From Massilia norwichensis (GTDB lineage: Bacteria; Pseudomonadota; Gammaproteobacteria; Burkholderiales; Burkholderiaceae_D), in assembly GCF_024753245.1 (NCBI RefSeq), contig NZ_JANUGX010000012.1, forward strand, positions 95,247 to 159,246: DNA of 64,000 nt. Direction: 5' to 3'. Positions 57,910-64,000 of this stretch are shown here, in pieces. Under the pieces are notes generated by a model. The model searched no databases, had not been told where the DNA came from, and saw only the letters and a list, made by a program, of their open reading frames with translations. Position numbers and translations under genes: made by a program. The stretch's first letter is position 1, and each line of letters starts with the position of its first letter.

Positions 57910-57913
57910 CATT

Positions 57914-57938
57914 CGTGGGCACGGCGTGCCCACCCTAC
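57914..57938. repeat. Palindromic repeat family A, copy 3
   Basis: CGTGGGCACGGCGTGCCCACCCTAC: half-element with the GTGGGCAC/GTGCCCAC palindrome and the CCCTAC tail shared with copies at 7687 and 10708. It immediately follows the terminator before the hsp20 stop. Confidence 0.8.
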
Positions 57939-57954
57939 ATTTACATCTACCGTA

Positions 57955-58425
57955 TTACGCGGCTTGCTGTTGCGGCTGCTCCAGCACTTGCACGTTGTCG
58001 GTGTTGCCGTTGGCGTCAGCGATCGCGATCTTGCGCGGCTTCAGGGCCTCGGGCACTTCGCGCACCAGTTCGATGGTCAGGATGCCGTTGTCGAAGCCGG
58101 CGCTGACGACCTTCACGTGGTTGGCCAGCTGGAAGCGCTGCTCGAAATCGCGCTGGGCGATACCGCGGTGCAGATAGTGGCGCTGGACCTCATCCTTCTG
58201 CTTGCGGCCGGTGACGTGCAGGGTATCGCGTTCGGAGACGATCTCGATCTCGTTGCGGCTGAAGCCGGCGAGCGCCATCACGATGCGGTATTTGTCTTCG
58301 CTCACCAGTTCGACGTTGTACGGCGGGTAGCTCGGCGCTGCTTCGGCGCGCTGCTCGAGCATATTCACCAGACGGTCGAAGCCGATGGCGGAACGATACA
58401 GGGGAGTCAGGTCAAAAGTACGCAT
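57955..58425 (-). CDS. Hsp20 family small heat-shock protein
   Basis: A 156-residue cytosolic holdase of the IbpA/IbpB type. The N-terminal segment MRTFDLTPLYRSAIGFDRLVNMLE is the signature of this group. The alpha-crystallin domain (about 40-130) contains YNVELVSEDKYRIVMALAGFSRNEIEI and the conserved GILTIELVREVPE ending with IAIAD. The C-terminal tail is short and lacks a clear I-x-I motif beyond KIAIAD, so oligomerisation may differ. It converges with the chemoreceptor gene and is about 235 bases from the divergent M61 gene. Heat-shock control is expected, but no sigma-32 promoter could be assigned. Confidence 0.93.
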   Translation of the reverse strand: MRTFDLTPLYRSAIGFDRLVNMLEQRAEAAPSYPPYNVELVSEDKYRIVMALAGFSRNEIEIVSERDTLHVTGRKQKDEVQRHYLHRGIAQRDFEQRFQLANHVKVVSAGFDNGILTIELVREVPEALKPRKIAIADANGNTDNVQVLEQPQQQAA

Positions 58426-58659
58426 GATTAAAATATCCTTTTAAGGTTAAGCGATAAGTTTCCGGACCTCATCGTGAGCATCCGTTGGGACCAATCTAAT
58501 GCCCTCCCCGGTCGTTTTCAAGGCATACGAAATATCGTTTTTAAGCATATTTTTCAAATTTTATTTGCATCGATTCTGCAAGGCATCACCACCTCACCAG
58601 CAGTGCTACACTCGGCCATTTGTTGCAATTTTGATTCACCACCGACCGCTTTCCCTGCC

Positions 58660-60585
58660 ATGACCGCACATCTCTCGCATCGCCGTTTCAAGACGCTGGC
58701 CACCCGTTCCGCCACCGCCGTTGCCCTCGCACTGACGCTGGCCTTCCCTGCCCGCGCCGACGTGCCGGCCCCCGTCGCCCCGTCCTATCCCGGCACCATC
58801 GTCCTGAACGTCGATGCGACCAACCTGTCGCAGCAGATCTTCCAGATGCGCATGAGCATCCCGGTCAAGCCGGGCCCGCTGACCCTGCTGTATCCGCAGT
58901 GGCTGCCGGCCAACCACGGCCCGAACGGCCCGATCACCCAGCTGGCCGGCCTGAAGTTCAAGGCCAACGGCAAGCCGGTCGAATGGACCCGCGATCCGGT
59001 GCAGGTGTTCGCCTTCCACCTCAACGTGCCGGAAGGCGCGACCATGCTCGAAGCCGAGTACCAGTACCTGTCGCCGCTCGATACCTCGCAGGGCCGCATC
59101 ACCATGACCGACGAGATCCTCGGCGTGCAGTGGGTGTCGATGACGCTGTACCCGGCCGGCTACGTGGCGCGCGGCATCACGGTGCAGCCGAACCTGAAGC
59201 TGCCTAAAGGCTGGCAGTACGCCACCGCGCTGGAGACCGACAACCGCCAGGGCGACGAAGTGCGCTTCAAGCCGCACGACCTGGAAACCCTGATCGACTC
59301 GCCGCTGTTCGCCGGCCACTACTACAAGCAGTTCGACCTCGACCCGGGCGCCAAGGTGCCGGTGCGCCTGAACGTCTTCGCCGACACGCCGGAGAGCCTG
59401 GAAGCCAAGCCGGAGCAGATCGAGGCCCACCGCAAGCTGGTCAAGCAGGCCTACAAGCTGTTCAACTCGCACCACTACAACCATTACGACTTCCTGCTCG
59501 CGCTGTCCGACGAATTCGGCGGCATCGGCCGCGAACACCACCAGTCCAGCGAGAACGGCGTCAAGCCGGGCTACTTCACGGACTGGGCCAAGGGCGAAGC
59601 CGGGCGCGACCTGCTGCCGCACGAGTACACCCACTCGTGGGACGGCAAATTCCGCCGTCCGGCCGGCCAGAACGTCCCGAACTTCAACACCCCGCTGCAG
59701 AACGAACTGCTGTGGGTGTACGAAGGCCAGACCCAGTACTGGGGCAGCGTGCTGGGCGCGCGTTCCGGCCTGGTCTCGATGGCGGGCGCACGCGATGCGC
59801 TGGCCGCCACCGCGGCGCGCTACGACAGCGTCGCCGGCCGCAGCTGGCGCGCGATGCAGGACACGGTCAACGACCCGATCATGAACGCGCGCCGCCCGCT
59901 CGGCTGGGCCAACTGGCAACGCAGCGAAGACTACTACTCGGAAGGCCAGCTGATCTGGCTGGACGTCGATACGCTGATCCGCGAAAAGACCGGCGACAAG
60001 AAATCGCTGGACGACTTCGCCAAGGCCTTCTACAGCGTCAACGACGGCAGCTTCGTGCCGGCCTTCTACACCTTCGAGGACGTGGTCGCGACCCTGAGCA
60101 AGGTGGTGCCGCACGACTGGGCCACCTTCCTGCGCTCGCGCGTCGACGGCCACGGTCCGGGGGCGCCGCTGGATGGCCTGGCGCGCGCCGGCTGGAAGCT
60201 GGTCTACACCGACACCCCGACCGATTACATCAAGGGCGCGGACGACCGCAACAAGGTCGCCGACCTGAGCTACTCGGTGGGCTTCACGGTCAGCGCCGAG
60301 GGCAACATTCGCAACATCATCTGGGACGGCCCGGGCTTCCGCGCCGGCCTGGCCGCCAACAGCAGCATCGTCGCCGTCAACAACCGCGTGTTCAAGCCGG
60401 ACGTGCTGAAGGCCGCGATCAAGGCCGCCAAGGACAGCAAGGAGCCGATCCAGCTGCTGGTCAAGAAGGGCAACGTGCTGCGCACGATCGCGCTCGACTA
60501 CCACGGCGGCCTGCGCTACCCGCGCCTGGAGCGCATCCCGGGCACCAAGGACCGCCTGGAGGGGATCTATTCCGCATTGAAGTGA
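58660..60585 (+). CDS. M61 family metallopeptidase (glycyl aminopeptidase-like)
   Basis: A 641-residue exported zinc peptidase; start at 58660 (MTAHLSHRR) followed by a signal peptide (TAVALALTLAFPARA). The N-terminal beta domain (VNVDATNLSQQIFQM) precedes the thermolysin-like core with HEYTH at about residue 320 (PHEYTHSWDGK) and the Glu third ligand downstream in LLWVYEGQTQYW. A C-terminal PDZ-like region (AEGNIRNIIWDGPGFRAGLAANSSIVAVNN) is typical. It acts in the periplasm on peptides, with preference for N-terminal Gly/Ala known for the family. A small gene follows after 26 bases. Confidence 0.92.
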   Translation: MTAHLSHRRFKTLATRSATAVALALTLAFPARADVPAPVAPSYPGTIVLNVDATNLSQQIFQMRMSIPVKPGPLTLLYPQWLPANHGPNGPITQLAGLKFKANGKPVEWTRDPVQVFAFHLNVPEGATMLEAEYQYLSPLDTSQGRITMTDEILGVQWVSMTLYPAGYVARGITVQPNLKLPKGWQYATALETDNRQGDEVRFKPHDLETLIDSPLFAGHYYKQFDLDPGAKVPVRLNVFADTPESLEAKPEQIEAHRKLVKQAYKLFNSHHYNHYDFLLALSDEFGGIGREHHQSSENGVKPGYFTDWAKGEAGRDLLPHEYTHSWDGKFRRPAGQNVPNFNTPLQNELLWVYEGQTQYWGSVLGARSGLVSMAGARDALAATAARYDSVAGRSWRAMQDTVNDPIMNARRPLGWANWQRSEDYYSEGQLIWLDVDTLIREKTGDKKSLDDFAKAFYSVNDGSFVPAFYTFEDVVATLSKVVPHDWATFLRSRVDGHGPGAPLDGLARAGWKLVYTDTPTDYIKGADDRNKVADLSYSVGFTVSAEGNIRNIIWDGPGFRAGLAANSSIVAVNNRVFKPDVLKAAIKAAKDSKEPIQLLVKKGNVLRTIALDYHGGLRYPRLERIPGTKDRLEGIYSALK

Positions 60586-60611
60586 ACGTGGGCCGGAGAC
60601 AGGAGACAGAC

Positions 60612-61091
60612 ATGGACATGATGCCGATTCTGCCGGAAACCGAGGTCGAAGCGACGGCCGCCCTGCACCTGGGGCGCTTGCTGTTCGTGTTCGGCCGCAT
60701 GGACCTGAACCTGGACCAGGCCATGCTGAAAGCCTGTGCCGCGCAAGACGTCGCGCGCGAGATCGTCAGGATCGAGCGCCTGTCCTTCGAGGACAAGCTG
60801 CGCGAGTACGAAGCCCTGGTACTGGCGCGCAGCACGGACGATGCGCAGCTGCTGGCGCGCTGGCAGCGCTGGTTCGCAGCAGCGCACGCGCTGCACCGGC
60901 TGCGCAGCGCCTTCGCGCACGGGCGCTGGGGCTTCCAGAACATGCAGCAGCAGATCGTCCATGTTTCCACCCTGCCGGGCAGCCCGAACCAGGACGAGGT
61001 GCGCTACACCCTCACCGGGTTCGCGGCGCGGGTTGCCGAGGTCGAGGATATCGCCGAGGAGTTTTTTGCCCTGACGCGGCCGGTGCGCTGA
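60612..61091 (+). CDS. Hypothetical protein downstream of the M61 gene
   Basis: I do not recognise a family. The 159-residue product (MDMMPILPETEVEATAALHLGRLL...) has no signal peptide and is helical, with repeated basic and acidic clusters (EIVRIERLSFEDKLREYEALVLA) and a Trp-rich central segment (LARWQRWFAAAHALHRLRSAFAHGRWGF). A possible four-helix fold. The ribosome site GGAGACAGGAGAC precedes the ATG and the gene starts 26 bases after the M61 stop, so cotranscription is likely. The segment F-A-H-G-R suggests a HEPN/MAE_28990-like or cell-surface-type helical domain, but this is weak. Confidence 0.6.
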   Translation: MDMMPILPETEVEATAALHLGRLLFVFGRMDLNLDQAMLKACAAQDVAREIVRIERLSFEDKLREYEALVLARSTDDAQLLARWQRWFAAAHALHRLRSAFAHGRWGFQNMQQQIVHVSTLPGSPNQDEVRYTLTGFAARVAEVEDIAEEFFALTRPVR

Positions 61092-61106
61092 GGCAGGCGG
61101 CGGCAA

Positions 61107-61748
61107 CTAGGCTTGCATGATGGCCGCCAGCTCGGCGGCGATCTGCTGCGCCAGCAGGTGGATGTGGTAGCCATCGACGAAGCCGTGGTGGGCCTGCACC
61201 GAGAACGGCAGCTGCAGGCCGCCATCGGGGCCGGCGCTGAATCTGCCCCAGGCCAGGGATGGAATGTCCGGCGTGGCCAGCGATGCCATCGGATGCTGGA
61301 TCGAGGTGAAGTCCAGCCAGGGCATGCAGGTCACGAACACCTGGTCCTTGGCCTCGCGCGGCGACATGCCCGCGTATTTGCGGTTCAGCTCCAGCATGGA
61401 ACCCGCTTCCTCGCGCGCGGCCTGGCCGTTGGCGACGAAGGTGCGCACGTCGTCCGACCAGTCGAACTGGGCGAAATTCAGGTCGAAGTGCTGGTTCACG
61501 ACCGTGAAGGACGGCAGCAGGCGCTCGATGCGGATCACCTCCCCTTCGAACACGCGGTAGCGGAAGTTCTCGATCTTCAGGATCGAGCGCAGCACGGCAC
61601 ACAGCAGCACGTGGAAAGGCGCCAGGTCTTGTTCCTTGCACCAGGGCCGGAAGTCCGGCAGGTCCATGCGGAAGCACAGGTTCACCGCCGGGCTTTCCAT
61701 GCTGTCGAAAAGGTCGAAGCGGTCGCGCCGCCGTTCAAAATTCTGCAT
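61107..61748 (-). CDS. CatA-like O-acetyltransferase
   Basis: A 213-residue protein of the chloramphenicol-acetyltransferase fold. The catalytic HHxxxDG motif is present as AHHGFVDGYH near residue 186-195, with the preceding DFTSIQHPM segment. Such CAT-like proteins occur in many genomes without giving drug resistance and may acetylate small molecules or antibiotics. It lacks the extra residues that make classic type A enzymes, so antibiotic resistance cannot be claimed. It is convergent with the hypothetical gene and follows the alpha/beta hydrolase gene by 9 bases. Confidence 0.85.
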   Translation of the reverse strand: MQNFERRRDRFDLFDSMESPAVNLCFRMDLPDFRPWCKEQDLAPFHVLLCAVLRSILKIENFRYRVFEGEVIRIERLLPSFTVVNQHFDLNFAQFDWSDDVRTFVANGQAAREEAGSMLELNRKYAGMSPREAKDQVFVTCMPWLDFTSIQHPMASLATPDIPSLAWGRFSAGPDGGLQLPFSVQAHHGFVDGYHIHLLAQQIAAELAAIMQA

Positions 61749-61757
61749 ACTGTTTAT

Positions 61758-62516
61758 TCAATTAATATAGCGCGCGCTCCAGGCCGCGATCACGCTCGCC
61801 ACATAGGCCGCGTCTTCCTTGCGCGTCACCAGATGGTCGATGCCGTCCAGCGACACAAAACTCTTCGGATGCTGGGCGATGCCAAAAATACGGCCGGCGT
61901 TCTCCACGTCGACGGTACCATCCTGCGGCGCGTGCATTACCATCAGCGCGCGGCCCAGGCTGGCGATCCGTTCATGCAGCTGGTGCTGGGTCGCATCCTC
62001 GACGAAGTGCTGGCGGATGTCGAACGGGCGTCCAGCCAGGCACACGCGCGCCTCGCCCAGCTGCTCGATGGTGTCGAGGTGCTCGGACAGCAGCTTGTCG
62101 ACCACGTAGTGCGGATCGCTGGGCGAGGCGATCGTCACCACCGCCGTCGATTCCGGAATGCGGTGGCTTGCGGCCAGCACCGCGGTGCCGCCCAGGCTGT
62201 GGCCGATCAGCAGCTTCGGCGCGGCGAAGCGGCCGCGCAAGAAGTCGGCGGCGGCGACCAGGTCTTCCACGTTCGACGAAAAATTGGTGTCGGCGAACTT
62301 GCCTGCGCTGTTGCCGAGGCCGGCGAAATCGAAGCGCAGCACGGCCACGCCGAGGTCGGCCAGGCCCTGCGCAATGCGGGTCGCGGCCAGCACGTCCTTG
62401 CTGCAGGTGAAGCAGTGGGCGAACAGGCCGTAGGCGCGCGGGGTGCCGTCGGGCGCATCGAGCTTGGCCGAGATCTTGCCGTGCGGCCCCTGGAAATCCA
62501 TGCGTTCAGTAATCAT
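61758..62516 (-). CDS. Alpha/beta hydrolase (N-terminal half type of the OsmC fusions)
   Basis: A 252-residue hydrolase starting at 62516 (MITERMDFQGPHGKIS). The nucleophile motif is GHSLGG (LLIGHSLGGTAVLA), the oxyanion region is FAHCFTCSKDVLA, and the His near the C-terminus is in GIDHLVTRKEDA. The FAHCFTCSKD segment is a signature of the group where an alpha/beta hydrolase is fused to OsmC; here no OsmC part follows. It precedes the acetyltransferase gene with a 9-base gap. Confidence 0.85.
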   Translation of the reverse strand: MITERMDFQGPHGKISAKLDAPDGTPRAYGLFAHCFTCSKDVLAATRIAQGLADLGVAVLRFDFAGLGNSAGKFADTNFSSNVEDLVAAADFLRGRFAAPKLLIGHSLGGTAVLAASHRIPESTAVVTIASPSDPHYVVDKLLSEHLDTIEQLGEARVCLAGRPFDIRQHFVEDATQHQLHERIASLGRALMVMHAPQDGTVDVENAGRIFGIAQHPKSFVSLDGIDHLVTRKEDAAYVASVIAAWSARYIN

Positions 62517-62605
62517 GGGCGCCACTGTGCACCGGATCGGCCGCGCATGCAAGTCGGCGGCGCGCGCTATACTCATGAGCCCATCCTCGACAAAGGAAGC
62601 GTGCC

Positions 62606-62794
62606 ATGGCCTCATCCAGCGAATCGGCGAATCCCCAGCAAGTCATCGGCCTGATCGGCGGCATGAGCTGGAAGAGCTCGGCCGAATCCTACCGCCTGAT
62701 CAACGAAGATGTGCGCATGCGCCTCGGCGGCCTGCATGCCGAGGCGGCGGTGCTGCGTTCGCTGGGCCTCCGCGGTGCGGAGGAAAAGCAATGA
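62606..62794 (+). pseudogene. Truncated aspartate/glutamate racemase fragment
   Basis: Short 62-residue reading frame with a good ribosome site region. Residues 13-41 (VIGLIGGMSWKSSAESYRLINEDVRMRLGGLH, listed in pieces) match the N-terminus of the aspartate/glutamate racemase (YgeA) family, whose full length is about 230 residues. After LGGLHAEA the match stops, and the frame ends RGAEEKQ. The first catalytic Cys that should follow is absent. It ends in TGA overlapping the ATG of the next gene (ATGA). I infer an internal deletion leaving a translational leader, but independent loss of a small gene cannot be excluded. Confidence 0.72.
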
Positions 62795-63927
62795 TCGAGA
62801 CCCCGCTCACCCGCGACTTCATCCACGGCGCGGTCGACATCGAACAGACGCCGATGGGACTGTTACCGCACCGGCTGCCTGCCTGGGCCCGCGCCCAGTG
62901 CCCGGATGCGCAGCTGGCGATGGCGGAATCGCAGCCGTCCGGCGTGCGCCTGGTGTTCCAGGCCGCGGCCACCGTAGTGGAACTGGGGGTGCTCGCAACC
63001 AAGCGTGTCTACGGCGCCCTGGGTCCGCGTCCGGATGGCGTCTACGACCTGTTCATCGGCGGCGAGCTGGCGCAGCAGGGCAGCGTGCAGGGCGGCAGGA
63101 CCCTGCAGATCGACATGGCGACCGGCGCGGCAAACGTCATCGAAGGCGAGGTGCAAGCCCTGCGTTTTGGCGGCCTGCCGCCCGGCCAGAAGACGATCGA
63201 GATCTGGCTGCCGCACGACGAAGTGACCGAGCTCGTGTCCCTGCGTTCCGACACGCCGCTGTCGCCGGTGCCGGCGGCGGGAAGGCGGCGCTGGGTGCAT
63301 CACGGCAGTTCGATCAGCCAGGGTTCGAACACCACCCATCCCTCGGGCACCTGGCCCGCGGTCGCCGCCGTGCGCACCGGCTTCGACCTGCTGAATCTCG
63401 GCTACAGCGGCAACGCCCTGCTCGATCCTTTCGCCGCCCGCACCATTCGTGATCTGCCGGCGGACCTCATCAGCATCAAGATCGGGATCAACCTGGTCAA
63501 CAAGGACCTGATGCGCCTGCGCGCGTTCGGCTCTGCCATGCACGGCTTCCTCGATACGATCCGTGAGGGACATCCGGCCACGCCGCTGCTGGTCGTGTCG
63601 CCCATCTTCTGCCCCATCCACGAGACGGTGCCGGGACCCTCGGTGTACGACCTGGATGCGCTTGCGGAAGGCCGTCTGCTGTTCCGGGCCGGCGGCAGCG
63701 CGGACGAGGTCCGGCAGGGCAAACTGACGCTCGGCGTGATCCGCGATGAACTGCGCAAGATCGTCGAGCAGCGCCGTGCGGGCGGCGACGCGCATCTCCG
63801 CTATGTGGACGGGCTCGAGCTCTACGGGCCGAACGACAACCTGCGGCTGCCGCTGCCGGACGAACTGCATCCGGATGCGGCCAGCCACCGGCTCATCGGC
63901 GAGCGCTTTGCGGGGCTGCTGCGCTGA
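62791..63927 (+). CDS. SGNH/GDSL-type hydrolase
   Basis: A 378-residue protein; start at 62791 with GGAGG six bases upstream. An N-terminal jelly-roll-like region (about 1-160) precedes the SGNH hydrolase domain. The nucleophile block is HHGSSISQGSN near residue 170 (Ser in G-S-S-I), the Gly block is LGYSGNA, the Asn block is reduced to KIGINLV, and the Asp/His pair is DELHPDAASH near residue 355. The family includes esterases and O-acetyl hydrolases acting on glycans. It overlaps the racemase fragment by four bases and may thus be translated through it. Confidence 0.82.
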   Translation: MIETPLTRDFIHGAVDIEQTPMGLLPHRLPAWARAQCPDAQLAMAESQPSGVRLVFQAAATVVELGVLATKRVYGALGPRPDGVYDLFIGGELAQQGSVQGGRTLQIDMATGAANVIEGEVQALRFGGLPPGQKTIEIWLPHDEVTELVSLRSDTPLSPVPAAGRRRWVHHGSSISQGSNTTHPSGTWPAVAAVRTGFDLLNLGYSGNALLDPFAARTIRDLPADLISIKIGINLVNKDLMRLRAFGSAMHGFLDTIREGHPATPLLVVSPIFCPIHETVPGPSVYDLDALAEGRLLFRAGGSADEVRQGKLTLGVIRDELRKIVEQRRAGGDAHLRYVDGLELYGPNDNLRLPLPDELHPDAASHRLIGERFAGLLR

Positions 63928-63936
63928 GCGCCGGCT

Positions 63937-64000
63937 TCAGCCGAACAAGCCGTGCAGATACCAGCGCGGCTCCTCCTCGTCCGCGCCAATGCGCTCCCGG
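63937..64000 (-). CDS. C-terminal end of an unidentified protein, cut by window
   Basis: On the minus strand the last 20 codons read RERIGADEEEPRWYLHGLFG and then TGA at 63937-63939. The frame is open to the window edge. The W-Y-L-H-G-L-F-G ending vaguely resembles C-termini of ImuB/Y-family polymerases that accompany dnaE2, but this is from memory and too short to rely on. It converges with the SGNH gene with a 9-base gap. Confidence 0.4.
   Translation of the reverse strand, partial: RERIGADEEEPRWYLHGLFG

Noticed and set aside
58426..58480. RNA thermometer or sigma-32 promoter upstream of hsp20
   Set aside because: CCTT-AA-AAGG near the ribosome site would form too small a loop, and no adequate CTTGAAA-N-CCCCAT pair was found.
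61107..61748. Chloramphenicol resistance gene
   Set aside because: Only the general CAT fold and HHxxxDG motif are seen; such homologues are common without resistance.

Overview
The window looks like a chromosomal segment of a high-GC betaproteobacterium of the order Burkholderiales, most likely Oxalobacteraceae and Massilia-like. The evidence is the gene order (dapA-bamC, pyrG-kdsA-eno-ftsB), the codon and GC style, the QseB/QseC-like pair, and dispersed palindromes of the type GTCATTCCCGCG...; the genus is inferred, not proven. No rRNA, tRNA, CRISPR array or prophage was seen.

Left part (1-8.6 kb), all on the minus strand: alpha/beta hydrolase, PHP phosphatase, Sua5/YciO, a site-2-protease-like membrane protein, a methyltransferase, then dapA and a bamC cut by the window edge. 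A complete-looking group II intron (about 1962-4787) with its maturase sits between the methyltransferase gene and dapA, only about 26 bases before the dapA start codon. From 8.8 to 13.7 kb there are gamma-carbonic anhydrase, hslO, a thioesterase, a DUF3108 protein, an orphan PAAR protein and two unknown exported proteins. From 13.9 to 18.5 kb runs the essential minus-strand block pyrG-kdsA-eno-ftsB, followed by a tiny HigA-like regulator coupled to ftsB.

Centre (18.8-29 kb): a YjgN/M48 pair, then a ROK regulator divergent from a four-gene operon of TonB-dependent receptor, flavin-dependent halogenase-like protein, SapC-like protein and cupin/JmjC-like protein. The promoter region holds a perfect LacI-type palindrome, and a hairpin plus T-run follows the receptor gene. 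This is the most system-like accessory locus of the window.

From 29 to 46 kb: PRC-barrel protein, M20 amidohydrolase, chemoreceptor, dnaE2 with a near-perfect SOS (LexA) box, an unusual PhzF-like protein, a lipoprotein, a DJ-1/PfpI-like protein with Ser in place of the nucleophile Cys and a C-terminal membrane helix, a large sensor with degenerate GGDEF and intact-looking EAL domain, an AI-2E family permease, a GNAT enzyme and a second TonB-dependent receptor.

From 46 to 64 kb: a GT2-GtrA-GT39 cassette for lipid-linked sugar transfer, an L,D-transpeptidase, then on the minus strand a degP-like gene followed by a response regulator, a histidine kinase and a metallo-beta-lactamase-fold protein. 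Both the degP-like gene and the regulator gene have a direct-repeat box of the QseB/PmrA type, suggesting an envelope-stress regulon with autoregulation. The right end holds a second chemoreceptor, an Hsp20, an M61 peptidase, a CatA-like acetyltransferase, an alpha/beta hydrolase, a broken racemase fragment overlapping an SGNH hydrolase, and the last codons of an unidentified minus-strand gene. Convergent gene ends are repeatedly marked by two families of palindromic repeats.
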